From Cristatella mucedo (lineage: Eukaryota > Bryozoa > Phylactolaemata > Cristatellidae): a stretch of DNA of 64,000 bases. Each line of letters opens with the position of its first letter. Positions within the stretch are counted from its first letter, which is position 1. A program made the position numbers and the translations under genes. Below, piece after piece: positions 1 through 11,225 of this stretch. The notes beneath the pieces were generated by a model that saw only the letters and a list, made by a program, of their open reading frames with translations, searched no databases and had not been told where the DNA came from. The stretch covers positions 555,501 through 619,500 of the forward strand of contig WPIO01000067.1 in the NCBI GenBank assembly GCA_009760855.2, in the 5' to 3' direction.

Positions 1-210
1 AATAATGAGGCATCAAAGCCGCCATCACCAAAAAGCCTACGGCCGACTGCAAGGCACTCAATGTGGGCTGACGTAAGACCCTCTCATTTCCGTCCCAGAG
101 CCAGCACGTGCCGGTAGGTCGTGGGTGAGCTTTGCACGTCACCTGTGCTACTGCTGGCTCAGAACCTCAGACAACGCTCCAATCACTGCACTCGAGAGCT
201 CTCCGTTCGC

Positions 211-218
211 TCTCTCTG

Positions 219-271
<53 letters not shown>

Positions 272-273
272 TT
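211..273. repeat. (TC)n microsatellite
   Basis: Nearly uninterrupted CT dinucleotide run with a few T insertions. The open frames across it (Ser-Leu repeats) are artefacts of the repeat. Confidence 0.95.
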
Positions 274-465
274 AGAGCAGTCGGAGGCCGAGCTTCGAAT
301 CAGGGCCAGCCTCAGCCTCCGCCACCGCTCTCAGTTCGGCTTCAGCCGATGCGCCAGACACCATGGGAAGCTCGACACCATTTGCCCCAAGCTATTGAAG
401 AGCACGAACCCCTAGTCACCGTCCATCGGTGGCACGCTCATTGGAGCTCCAACAGAGCCACCTAT

Positions 466-960
466 GTAATAATAATAATAATAATAATGCACTTGATAAA
501 GCGCCCTCAGAGGACTCAATCTCTTCGTAGGCGCGTTACATTTGCTGCAAAAGGAAGCCCGATTGAATCGTGAGTAATATCATGCTTGTTAAACAACACG
601 AACAACGTGGTTAGTGGCAGCATGCACAATGTGAGCACTCATAAGCGCATTAAGGACGAATCACAGGGACCCCCTCAATGCTGTCCTAAATAGGTGTGTT
701 TTTAGGTTCTTTTTAAATGTGGTCAAGTCAGGGGATGTTCTGATGCAGGTCGGGAGGGAGTTCCAGGCTTTGGGAGCATACGAACTAAAGGCACAGTCTC
801 CAAAGGATTTAAGGTTTGTACGAGGTATCGGTATACAGTTTGATTCCGAAAAGCACGATGCGTGATGAGAAGTACGATGGCTGAGAAACGTAGGACTGAC
901 GGGACGGTTAGTTCGGATGAGATCCGATAGGCCGGAGCTGAGCTTTTAGGGAATGCTTCC
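466..960 (-). mobile_element. LINE-A 3' fragment
   Basis: 5'-truncated non-LTR retrotransposon on the minus strand. Reading right to left: the degraded C-terminal end of the ORF (its SLNPLETVPLVRMLPKPG-type peptide lies in a shifted frame of the SFGDRAFSSYAPKAW region seen at 22.2 kb), a 3' UTR with the TCCTTAATGCGCTTATG-type block, the terminal hairpin block and an (ATT)n tail, seen here as (ATA)n at 466-488. It matches the other LINE-A copies by eye. Confidence 0.85.
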
Positions 961-964
961 ATCA

Positions 965-1460
965 GCTATCGGAATCGCTGGCTGAGTATTGCCTCGAGGA
1001 ATTCCAGCAGCCATCGCCGCTGAGCCCGCGTTTCACCCCGCCTTGCCCGTTCGGATTGCTCGAGTTGGGTGCCCTGTGAGCCGAGGCAATGGCGGTTAGT
1101 CCGGAGAGTCGTGAGCCAGGGAGACTGCCCCCACTAACGGCAAACCACAGAACCCTTCGTCGGGGGGCGTGCTTAGAGAGGTTGAATGAGAGAGGAGGAG
1201 AGCCAGTGTTGCCAGAGCTGCTGATCTAGCACCATTTGTTCGCTTTGGCATTGAGTGCTCCTTGTAAGTCTTTGGTCTTACGTATACGTAATAATAATAA
1301 TCAAAATAAAACTGCCCTCTAGGCAACTTACATATGCTGTTCAAGAAGCTTGATCGTAGATGCTGCAGTTATCCAACTACGGGAGTTTAGCAGACCCCAT
1401 ACAAATGAGCAGATTTAGTGCGAACAGCCCAGCCGCCACTTAAGTATGTAATACAGCGAC
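965..1460. repeat. Diverged interspersed repeat, copy 1
   Basis: Shares blocks in the same order and orientation with 3130-3620, including a CAGCTATCGGA block near the start and a gttatcc...gagcagat-like block near 1370-1460. It has no coding signature. It may be an unrecognised transposon or an old segmental duplication. Confidence 0.45.
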
Positions 1461-1809
1461 ATATTGTCCCCTAGTTAGAGGCCGGGGGCAATTTGCGTCC
1501 GCCTAGAACAGGCAGGCGGCTAGCCGCATCTAGAAACTCGCATCTAGAAAGGCTGCCTTGGTGACCTGCCAATTTGGGAGCTTGGCTGGACAGTGCGTAG
1601 ATGAGTGATGGCCGGGGTGAAGCGTACTTCTGCCTTGACGGAAGCACTTCTTGCGACGCTGCCACAGGCGCTCTTGAACTGCCGTCCGGTAATGCTGGCC
1701 ATCAGGGCCAGATTCGTCATAAAAAAAAGCAATAGAGTGACGTCACTTGGTACCGCACATAGATGACAGCATACTTTCGTTAATTTAATGATGACAAAAC
1801 TAACTTAAT
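1461..1809. other. No gene seen
   Basis: Short overlapping open frames only, with no recognisable protein. A near-duplicate block (ctagaaactcgcatctagaa) sits at 1529-1550. Confidence 0.6.
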
Positions 1810-2645
1810 AGCTATGGGAAAATCAAGCGTGATTTCAGAAATTGGAATACCTCAAAATCAATGGGCAGAACGCCTTCCAATGAACCTGTACGTAATCTTA
1901 GTCTTGGTGTCTACATCCACACCCCATCAACTCCCCAGTCAAGTCTGCCTCAATTCAGCTGAAAAGGAAATTCGGGCTAGCTTAGACTGGGATACTATAC
2001 CTAAGCTCGTCCGTGCAATTTTGACATCAGTTTTGACCTCTGTAACTAAATTATTGATTGCTTCCTGGTCTATTTGAGTAAAGCGGAGCTTATAGTTTGT
2101 GCAAAGCTCTGCACCTCAGGCTCCTCTGTCACGAGCGTCATAGTTGCGGCGGCACACCACTTCTCGCCGATCTGTACTGGCTCCAAATTGAGCTGCCTAT
2201 CGAGTTCAAGGTTCTGTCAATTAATTTTAGGTCGTTGTTTTCTCTCGCTCAACCCTATCTATTGGACCTACTCCTCCGACAGGCGGAGAATCGTATAGCG
2301 CCCTGTTCTGACTCGAATCGAATAGCCATACCTCATGCGAACCAAAAAAGTACTTGAGACCATAGCTTTTAGTTCGCATGCTCCCGATGCCTAGAACTCA
2401 CTACCGACTCACGTCTACATGCACCTGAAATGAATAAATTTAAAAAGAAGCTTAAATCGCACCTGTATATTACAGCATTTGGTGAGTCTTTGTGATTTTC
2501 CCTAATTTGCATATGCATGTTTACGCTAAACCTGCTGCTTGAGGATGTTATGACCAATCAATAAAGTAATGATTTCTATAGGGCGTATGTAAAGTGCCCA
2601 AAATAGGCTGCAGTTCTCCGAGGGTGCTATTACAAACGTACCATT
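1810..2645 (+). mobile_element. LINE-A 3' fragment, decayed
   Basis: The translation keeps fragments of the LINE-A C-terminal region in several frames: IRASLDWDTIPKLVRAILTS matches the IRACLDKDTTSKLFRAFMTS region of the 21.8-kb copy, followed by remnants of the LADLYWLQIE and LTFRSLLSLAP parts. The 3' end keeps a worn version of the hairpin block (AAAGTGCCC...GGGTGCTATTA). Several frameshifts and stops; not functional. Confidence 0.75.
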
Positions 2646-3125
2646 ATGTTTGTTATTGGTTATCAAATGTACTGTCAGTTTACGATTATTTGCAAAACGT
2701 CAGCCAATACTTCATATCAACTTGATACTTGCAAGTTCTTATGAACAACCTTAATGATATGCTTGCAAATGCACCGAGTTCACTGTAAGCCACATGAACA
2801 GCGAGCTTCTCAGCTGAACTCGCATTTCCTGCCTTGCTGAGGCCAGTGTCATCTCGTATGAAAGTGTGTTGAGCACAATATTTTCGTGCTGTGTTTCACT
2901 ATGAAACGTGCCACACATAGTTAGCGTTGCGTGGCATGACTTTTCACTCCATTGCTGCTTAAGCGGGTCAGCGATTGTAATTCAACAGATAATAAACGTC
3001 ACGAAGAACAGGAGCAATTTATGCAAGAGTGCAGTTCTGCTTGTTTTAGACGATTCTAGAAAAATGTCTACTTTCGGTTGGATAGGTTTTGTTGCAGATG
3101 GATGAAGAACTAAGGTGACTGTCAG
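2646..3125. other. No gene seen
   Basis: AT-rich sequence with only short, unrecognisable open frames. Confidence 0.6.
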
Positions 3126-3129
3126 GTCA

Positions 3130-3620
3130 GATATGAGATGGTCAACCGGAGCGGAGCGGAGCTGAGCACCTTAGGAGCCCAGCGATCAGCTATCGGAGTT
3201 GGAGGTTAAATATGGCGAGGCAATTTAGCAGGCCGCCGTTGCCGTGCGGTTCTCAACTTAACATTCCCCATTCTGAGCACTAGGGTGATGTGCCAAGGTG
3301 GACCGAGGTAAAGCTGGGAAGTCCTGTGGAGACGTTCCTTAGTAACTGCTGGCCGTGGACCCCGTTCAGAGGCTCGTGCGTGGAGAGATTTGATTGGTGG
3401 AGGAGGAGAGGCGGAATTGCTAGCTGCCGATCCACTGCCACTCCCTGGCCACCAGGCCTGCCATTGAGCTATCTTGGGAAGACTAAAGCGGTCTAAAGAA
3501 TACCTAATTCAAGTTATCCGATTTCAAGAGATTAGCTGACCCAAGACATATGAACAGATATATGTAGACGAAACAGCTAAGCTAATAAATAAGTATTAAA
3601 TACAGAAAGATTAAGACAGA
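3130..3620. repeat. Diverged interspersed repeat, copy 2
   Basis: Direct-orientation partner of 965-1460. Shared features are a GCTGAGC...CAGCTATCGGA block early on and a gttatcc...gaacagat...taaatacag block at the end. Identity is patchy, so the duplication is old. Confidence 0.45.
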
Positions 3621-4235
3621 GGGGGAGTTCACCCTGATTAGGAGACCTACACCACCCGAGGTCGCATCTAACAGGCTCATCGAATATAATCTAATGAACA
3701 GGACCGTAGTCGGGCAACTCAAACACACACTAGGCACATCTAGCAGAGTTGCCGTGGTTTGGCTACATGCGCAAGCTCAATCGCAGCTATAAAAGAGCTG
3801 TGACAGGAGCCGAAGCAATCTTTCGCTGCTATAGTTGTTGGCCACCTGTAAGTGTATCTGTTGCAAACATGTATGTTAAGCATTATAGAATGCCCAGGAG
3901 ATGCTAATTGACATCATTTATTACAAGGGCTTCTCTATTTCCTCATTTTGGCCGGCTATCATCCTACGAATGTGGCCTTTACTTTTTCGGGTTCAATCAG
4001 ACACGCGTTTATGTAACCACACATGCATCGATATGCTTAGGCATGGAGCACTGCTGAATGCCTTGAGTCTGAGGAGCTGGTGGCACAATCAACAGCCTAA
4101 ATTTAATGAATTTCCGATTCGTTGACCGGAGCAGGAGTATAAATGGACTTTAAAATGAGTGAATACAGCTGAAGTCGATTCGCTTCTGGTTGGATTTATT
4201 GTGCCTGTATGTTTGGGGAAGGAAAGCAGTTCTGA
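3621..4235. other. No gene seen
   Basis: No recognisable protein. A TATA-like ctataaaag occurs near 3787, but no exon can be tied to it. Confidence 0.55.
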
Positions 4236-4515
4236 TGTTCACGACTGGCAAGCCGCAGCTACAGAGTTTTGCACCAACTGCAGCGAATTATTGCAATGCA
4301 TCGAGACACGCAAGTAGTAAGTCACCCATTAAGTATAGATTGGATATGAAAACTGCATGGATTAACTTAGATGTGGTGTCCATATTGTGCTAAACATACA
4401 CAAATATCTTTATTGTTTTATAGCTAAAAGTAGGAAGACTTGACTGTGGAGCCTATGTGGCCATCAAGTAAATGGTTCCTTTGTAACATGGCGACCAGAT
4501 TTTGTGCGGGTGCTA
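4236..4515 (-). mobile_element. LINE-A internal fragment, heavily decayed
   Basis: Matches the minus-strand LINE-A copy at 13.57-13.82 kb in order: the 'gcagagttttgcacca' block near 4256, the 'aagactt...tgtggagc' block near 4430-4455 and 'cagattttgtgc' near 4497. The reading frame is lost. Confidence 0.6.
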
Positions 4516-4796
4516 TAGGAGAACTGCTGGCTGCGGCTTTTGGAGGGTTAAGATTTCAAATTTCAGAATACCAGTACGTTTGAAAAAACTTCGTAAGTTG
4601 GTTTTATCGTCTATCTGAGAAAATTTCCAGTAATCCCTGCGTAAATGCCAGCAGTATATGGTGCAATGGAGTTAAAAGTTTGACGTTCTGGACGGCTTGA
4701 AGGGATCAACGTAAAGGTATAGCTGGGTTTTTGGCATGGAAATGAAAGTCCATATTATGTTGGTCATATCATCATAAAATAGCAAGAGTGTACATT

Positions 4797-4925
4797 TAAA
4801 TAATGTAATTCATTTTTATAGCACCCTAAACCAACTTGATCTCTTCTCAGGTACTTCATGTGCTCACGCCAGACATTGGTCGGGGCGAGCACCCTAGCCA
4901 CTGGGTTAAAATAGGGCTAGAAGTA
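4797..4925 (-). mobile_element. SINE-A copy
   Basis: On the minus strand it has an A-box-like CCCAGTGGCTAGGGTGCTCG head, then a tail reading AGAGATCAAGTTGGTTTAGGG and GCTATAAAAATGAATTA. The same tail is seen in the copies at 7921 and 32557. The B box region is missing, so this copy is internally deleted. The tail resembles the 3' end of LINE-A. Confidence 0.65.
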
Positions 4926-5880
4926 TCATGCTGGTGTTGTAACTGACACTAGTCACATCCATCCATCAGCATGCCTGTTTAAATGCAAGTCCTCCATCAA
5001 TTTATTAGCCAGCTAAAGATATTCTCGGCTATCTGGTCTAGGTGGCTAAACAAATGTCTATTTGCTAGGGTTATTGGTAAGTAAATAAAACGCTGCCTGC
5101 CATTTCTATTGCCAAAATGGATTTGAGAAATTTGATGCTGTGTTGTTGCAGGTGTTGCCTTGTTCTGACATATATGTTGCCTTGTTCTGCCTCGCCGATC
5201 GAGCAGCTCACCATGCTTCACACGGTCTGGATGATTGACTCTTCTTTGGTGAAAACCACATGCGCTTGAAAATATAAGCTTAGACAAAAAGACGTAAGCT
5301 TTAGCTGTTAAAAACAAGCGTAGTTACAACTTTCGTGAATGGCTGCGCACCTTGCAGCACTTGTCAGTGGTGTATCGGTGCCGTTTCTGCACAAGAAAGA
5401 GTGAGTGTAAGCCACACCATGCGCGTGGGCTGTGAGTGACATCCAGAGCGTATTTGCGAAATGTCGCCAAAAGGAAGCCGAATAAGAAGCTTGCAGATTG
5501 GCTACGTCAAAAAGGCAGAATGTAGCGTCCGTCTGTCAAAGCAGGGACTGTTTCTAGACCCGAAAATGGTGAGCTAGAGGCTGGCGCTTCAAGTGATCGT
5601 GTGGCTCCGGCCTTGACAATTCTTCTCTGTGACTAGCTGACTGCTTGCAGCGGAAGCATTAGCCATTTTCTATCTTGACTGCACCACTTTGACTTTAGAT
5701 TTTTCTTAGCAAATAATACCTTCGCGAGCTAGAATTTGCTTTTAAGGGTAACACTCATCATGACGTCAAAGCAGGTTGTGGCGATGTTTGAACCAAAACT
5801 TCAATCGGTATGGAAATTATCGGTAATGGTAAATATTTGCTGTGTATCTGAACAATTGTCATAATTCCTTACTGAAACTA
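4926..5880. other. No gene seen
   Basis: Contains a 106-codon minus-strand open frame (4997-5317) with no motif I recognise and no supporting splice pattern. Treated as non-coding. Confidence 0.5.
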
Positions 5881-5881
5881 T

Positions 5882-6035
5882 ACCCAGGCTTGGTTGACTG
5901 TGTCTCAACTGAGTCTCTCACCGTCACTCGCAGCTGGCAATAACGGATCAGCCAGCTGCAGTATTCGAACCCACGACCTCGTTGGCCAAGAGGTAGCACA
6001 CTACCGCCTGGGCGGTCACGGCACCGTCATACCAG
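5882..6035 (-). mobile_element. SINE-B copy, tRNA-derived
   Basis: The minus strand reads a tRNA-like head (GCGGTAGTGTGCTACC ... GTGGGTTCGAATACTG, with a clear B box), followed by a body containing TTATTGCCAGCTGCGAGTGA. The body block recurs at 8105-8245 and more weakly at 23.2 kb. It does not fold into a full cloverleaf with a normal anticodon arm and 3' acceptor, so it is not called as a tRNA gene. Confidence 0.65.
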
Positions 6036-6224
6036 CATGCGACACGACGTACCACAGTAGTCTAGGGTCGGGTCAGCGGCTGCTCGTTGACGGCCAGGTA
6101 CGAGACTAGCAGACACTTACAGGCCACTGGTTCAGCTTGTGATCCTGCTACTTTCGGTTCAAGCACATTTCTCGTCTTTACTCCCAGCTGGTTATGCTGG
6201 CTCCACAGAAGCAGCTTTCCTTTT

Positions 6225-6295
6225 AATTAATTTTAATTAATTTAATTAATTTTCCTTTTAATTACCTTTTAATTATTTTCCTTTTAATTAATTTA
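6225..6295. repeat. Imperfect TTTTAATTAA repeat
   Basis: A run of TTAATTAA and CCTTTTAATTA units, directly abutting the hairpin at 6296-6328. Confidence 0.8.
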
Positions 6296-6328
6296 GGAAA
6301 ACGGCGCCACAAACTGGCGCCGTTTTCC
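6296..6328. repeat. Perfect 14-bp inverted repeat (hairpin)
   Basis: Arms GGAAAACGGCGCCA (6296-6309) and TGGCGCCGTTTTCC (6315-6328) are exact reverse complements around a 5-base CAAAC spacer. No gene flanks it, so a function cannot be assigned. It may be the end of an unrecognised foldback element. Confidence 0.9.
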
Positions 6329-6329
6329 A

Positions 6330-7915
6330 CTGGTTTTGGGAAATGAGTTGCCAGTTTTAGGTTAAGCCATTTCGGCCGACCGACAAGAAGCAGCAGGTGC
6401 TTCTAATTAAACCTTTGGCTTGCAAAAATTGACTGGAGATGTGTCAAATGCATTCCGGAAGCCAAAATTACAAAGGGTTTGATTCGCACGATTGATTTTT
6501 ACGACTTGATTCCTGGAAAAGTCTCTAAGCATGGTATGTTTATGTGTTGTAGCGAGCCTCACGTACAAAAGAGATTGAACGTGTCACAACATTGAATGTC
6601 CCTCACAACTTTAATGCACATTACTTAAAACTAGACGCTTTCACAAAAAAAGTTGTATAAGATCAACTTCTTTGACATTGTGTCCTTCCATAGTAGTCTA
6701 CACTGAATACAGTTGCGGCGAGCTCTATTTCTGGCGGTGCGAGTCTCATAGTTTCCCGGGATATTCTCCAGGTTATTCAGCCCCCGGCAATAAAGAAGGG
6801 GTTGTGGGTTGGACTCAGTCGACATAAGTGTAAACAGCACCAATTGTAAAACTAACCCACTTGAAGTTAAGGTAGCTTCATTAGGGCGGAAGTTGTGAAG
6901 AGCAAACCCATCTTTACTGTTGCCAGCTGCAGGTCATATCGTAGAAGTGCGGCCGGCTGCAATCCCTTCCACTTAGACACCGAGACAATTTGCAGTGCTG
7001 TCTTCCCCTGACTGACGATAGTATGGTCAATCATGGCCTGCACGATCTTACCGTGAGTCAGCTCGTGAATAATGTCCTAAAGAGCTTTGTAGCTTCCTGT
7101 CAGTGGGTCCTGAAAGCCAGCTCTTGGACGGGCTGGCCGTCAAGAAATAACTCGTCTATGACCAGAGTACGGACACAGTAACAACAGACGATATAATCAG
7201 ATTCCATAGGATTTTTGACAATTTGATGTTGGGACCGAGAAAAATGCGAAAGAGTGCTTCGGTGTCATTCCTACTCTGCTCACCTCCTGTTACCAGAGTG
7301 CAGCAGTCCTACCATTAAAGAACGGTATCCGCTTTAGTCGGTGATCAATCAATGTGGTCACTGCGGCAAAACTAGGATGTCCACGAAGGCAGATGACTGA
7401 GGTGCTGCGACGGCTTTGTGTTGACGCTTCGAATATGAACTCAGAAGTCCTCCTGTCACTTTGTGGGCCTACTTGGGGATTCTTCAGTAACCTCAAAGCT
7501 CTGAAAGGAAAATTATCGTCTGACTGAATACCTTTATTTCGCTGAACCAGCTTGTAATAAATGCTTAATAATTGATTGTATCAAGCATTTATCCGAGGGT
7601 TCCTCTTATGCTCGAGCGCCAAGAAAAAGTTATACTCACGAACAGCACAAGAAGAGCGAAGGAGTAGTTTTCCTGCTCTGAATGGCCAAATGTCCTTACA
7701 TCAACCGCAATACTGACGGCTTCGAGCGCGGCATCCTGAGATCAACCGGTCAGGCCTTATTGTTTGGCCATAAGGTGCCACGGCCATTGTCCATAAATGG
7801 TCTAATTGATGTCCAAACCACGAAGACAGCAGGAGAAGGGAGAAAGAAATTCACTTGCCACTTCCTGCTAGGCTTTCACCGGCAAGCATTCAGCCCTTAT
7901 CTGAAATAGTACCTC
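6330..7915. other. No gene seen
   Basis: Only short open frames (under 80 codons) without recognisable domains, and no clear repeat apart from simple AT-rich stretches. Confidence 0.55.
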
Positions 7916-7920
7916 GCCAA

Positions 7921-8062
7921 TCTGGTTTGGCCAGTAGTTAACTTAGTCACTCCGACCAAGGTCTGACAGAAGTCGTGGGCTCGAGCTCCGTGGCATACAT
8001 GATCTACCTAAACAGAGATTAAGTTCTCATAGGATGCTATTAAAATTCGTTGTATATGTTAC
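7921..8062 (+). mobile_element. SINE-A copy, tRNA-derived
   Basis: Head TTTGGCCAGTAGTTAAC (A box), then GTGGGCTCGAGCTCC (B box), a 'gtggcatacat' link and the tail AGAGATTAAGTTCTCATAGG with GCTATTAAAATTC. The order is the same as in the copy at 32557. The tail matches the LINE-A 3' end closely. Confidence 0.7.
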
Positions 8063-8104
8063 CATAACATAAAATAAAAGGAATATTAGCTGATTTAACA
8101 ACCT

Positions 8105-8245
8105 CATTTGCATAACGGTGGAGAGGGTTAACGGCCGTTACCACTACTTGCAGTTGGCAATAAAGCATTATACAGGGGAGGATTCGAGCCCGCGATCTGG
8201 GTCATGAGGAGCCACCTCCTGATCTCATGGGCTATTGCTATCTAG
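8105..8245 (-). mobile_element. SINE-B copy, tRNA-derived
   Basis: The minus strand reads AGGTGGCTCCTCATGACC ... GCGGGCTCGAATCCTCC (B box), followed by TTATTGCCAACTGCAAGTAG, which is the SINE-B body also seen at 5.9 kb. It lies just beyond a SINE-A copy on the other strand. Confidence 0.65.
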
Positions 8246-11095
8246 TACCAAGACGTCATTATAAATAATAACTTTGGAACTGTTTGTAATGGTTAGGTCA
8301 GACTTTAATGTTCGGCCATCGGCTTGCAGGCATTAACGACCAAAATACAGGCAGCTCCAGAAATATCATCGAAAAGCCCGTATGCGATATTCCCAGTAAG
8401 ATTGTTCAGAACATTGTGGGTTGAAATTTGAAAGCATGTGGCTAGCAAACCCCCGAAACTGGTCTGAAGTTGTCCATGCTATGGTAAGAAAACGCTTTTC
8501 CGAACCTGGAAGGATTATGCACTATATGTCGTCTTTTTTCAGCCTTCTATCACCTAGCTTTTAGAACGTGAAGACGCTGCAACATTGCTTTCAAGGCCAC
8601 GAGGCGATGCATTAATCTTGTCAAACCTATCAGCCGAAATACCAGTTGCAATTCTACTGAAGGCTCCTACGAGCCTTTGACCGTAGGCTAAGGGGAACGG
8701 CTCAGTTTCTAAGGCCATGAGATGCGGCATTAAGATAGCGAAAGAGCCACCAGCTCCACTCAGGCAGGCAATGGCAAAGTCAAGGCGCGTTGGTGGTAGA
8801 CACTAGGCCTGCAAGATTCTGGCAGTTACAGCTTACGGCAAGCCTGCACCGAACGCCTTATCGCAGTATATGTCACCGAGAGCTGCGAGACAGTCGTCGA
8901 CAGCCCAAGGCTCCGTGCAGTGCAAACAGAAAATGGGATCTGGTGAGCCACGTGTAACGTGGGGAAAGTTGGTCAGGGCTTTATCTGCAGGCTGCAGCCC
9001 TGCCTTCCCATCGAGCCTCATTAGTCAGAGGCAATCGAGCTAGGAAGAAAGTAAGCAAGGTTTCGATGATCTGCCTGTGAGAAGAATCACTCTAAGGAGC
9101 TTCATGCCCTCGATGAAAAAAGTGCAATCCTACTTTATCTCTCCCTCCACGGCAGCCCAAAGCACAACGGGGGCTGAGATATGTCTCTGAGTTGCTGTCC
9201 AGCAGATTGGTCATTCCTTGCAAGTCACGAGCATCACTTGAGCTCCGGCATGCTACCTCACTGCAGTTTGCATATGAGAACTGTATGCCCAACTAGCAAG
9301 CTGCATGTTAACCTTTCATCAGAAGAACTTGCAGTTCGTGTGTCATACCAGCTAATAATGAATTTTTCTATCAGTCAGGTGTCGGACAACCAGAGATGCG
9401 TCGCCGAGTAAAAAGTTGGCCCTTCGACCCGTCGGAGTTCACAAGATTGCATACTCATTCGTCAGGTTCAATGGTATTTGAGTCATAGAATCGACCTACC
9501 GGGTACGAGATGTTGCACGTAAAACGGTCAAAGTGTGGTAAAATACACGACACTCATCATTCAAGCTGGCAATGATACATAGAAATAACGCAAGCTGCTG
9601 GAATGCCTTTTTCCAGCCAATTTGTCTCTGCAGTTGGAGGAGCAGCGCATGGTTGGTGCTGCTCAAAGTACCTTGTGAGTGCAAGATAGCTCAGTAAATC
9701 TAACTGGCTAAAACTACTGATTCTCGGCTTCGTCCTTATAAGAGTGACAATCTTTCAGAACTGTGGATGAGAAAATTGGCCATCTTGCAGGTGTAGTCGA
9801 CGAGTCTCAGATGGTGGCACTCAAGGAGGCCAGTTCGAGGTGGTGAGCCACACAGATGGAAGAGATGATCGGCAACGTTGTCATTCATCAGAGGTAAAAT
9901 GAGGCTCGACGGTGAGCATTAGCCAGGAGATGAAAGAGTATCCAGCTGGTCAGGCTATCAGGAAATTTATTGTAGACTGGGCTCGTGACTCAGCCTCCCA
10001 GTGTGCACTGGAGGCCAACCTCAAGTCACCATAGAAGTGGGAAAGCATTAGAACGAGGATATCGCATTTCGTCTTCCAAGAGATGTACTTTTGCTGCTTA
10101 GCACATTTGGAATCCTATGATCTAGGGGCCGCCGGGAACACCTTCACGACAAAATCCTGAGGTGGCCTGGGTGCATAGCCGATGCTGTGCCTTGTCCTAA
10201 TCTCGTTTCACAGATCTTGCTCAGACCGACCAAACAGCATGTTTTCAGCGACAAAGCTGCTCTAGTTTATGTAAGGCATGTGAGCATAGATGCTTCTCTG
10301 CTAGATCTCACAGAGGTCAAGTAAGGACTGTCGTATTTCCGGGGCGGGCTCGAGAGGACTGATGTAGGAGGTATTCCACTTTGAGGGACAGCAAAGTCGT
10401 ACAGAAACGTGACAACTGAACAGATCTAATAGCGGGGATGCCAGTCGATGACTGGCCAAGGCAAGAATTAGGCGATTAGTTGCTCGTCTGGTAGGTTTTG
10501 GCCAGTTTAACCAAGTAGAGAGTGTAGCAGCAAAGAGATTAGAGCAAGGAGGGATTCCAAAGTGGAAGAGGAGGTCGAGCTGGCAGGTTTAGTGAGGCAG
10601 ACTTAGTTATGAACCAATTTCGTAGAACTCGGGGCTCTTCAGAGTAGGGAGGGAGCTGGTTGCCAGGCAGCTGTTCCATGTGCCGAGGCTTGTCTATAAG
10701 GCCAAGCAGAAATTGTAAATGGCGAGGCAATCACCATTAATGTCCTCTAGGTAAGGACCGGAGAAAAAGCGCACTCCTGGCTTTCGCCAGTTGAATAAAT
10801 AGAGGAACGGAGAGGGAATCGGGTATTGGGTGTGGTTCTCGTTGTCAGTGCCTTTATTTATGGTCACTAGTAGCACCAGGCTGGACATTTAGCTATGGAC
10901 TGTACTTTTTGGAGCCTCGGGGCTCACGGATTTTCGGAAAAGTGTCTTATATGCCACAGTAGTAATATTCATAATACATTTGTTATGTGACCACATAGGA
11001 CTAAATACCTTTAAGCACACTAGAAATACAGTGAAGGAAGCTTAACAAAATGATTCGTATTAACATTCGCAATGTCATCAAGCTTAACATTGTTA
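8246..11095. other. No gene seen
   Basis: Higher GC than the flanks, with many short open frames on both strands, none with a recognisable motif. It could be a worn transposon body, but I find no terminal repeats or reverse-transcriptase, integrase or transposase motif. Confidence 0.5.
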
Positions 11096-11099
11096 GATG

Positions 11100-11225
11100 T
11101 GATCTGAACAGGGCCAACATGTAGTTATGGTTAGTTGCAGCAGGCCCAGTGTCAGCATGCACAAGCACACAAAGAACGAACCACACCGATCCACTAAATA
11201 ATTTAATAAATAATTATGTTTAAAG
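11100..11225 (-). mobile_element. LINE-A 3' UTR remnant
   Basis: The block 'ggttagttgcagca...cagtgtcagcatgcacaagcaca...gaacgaacca...ccactaaata' matches the LINE-A 3' UTR in minus orientation (compare 13.07-13.14 kb) with many substitutions. Confidence 0.6.

Noticed and set aside
3780-3800. TATA-box-like ctataaaag
   Set aside because: No start exon, open frame or promoter context can be linked to it; chance occurrence is likely in AT-rich DNA.
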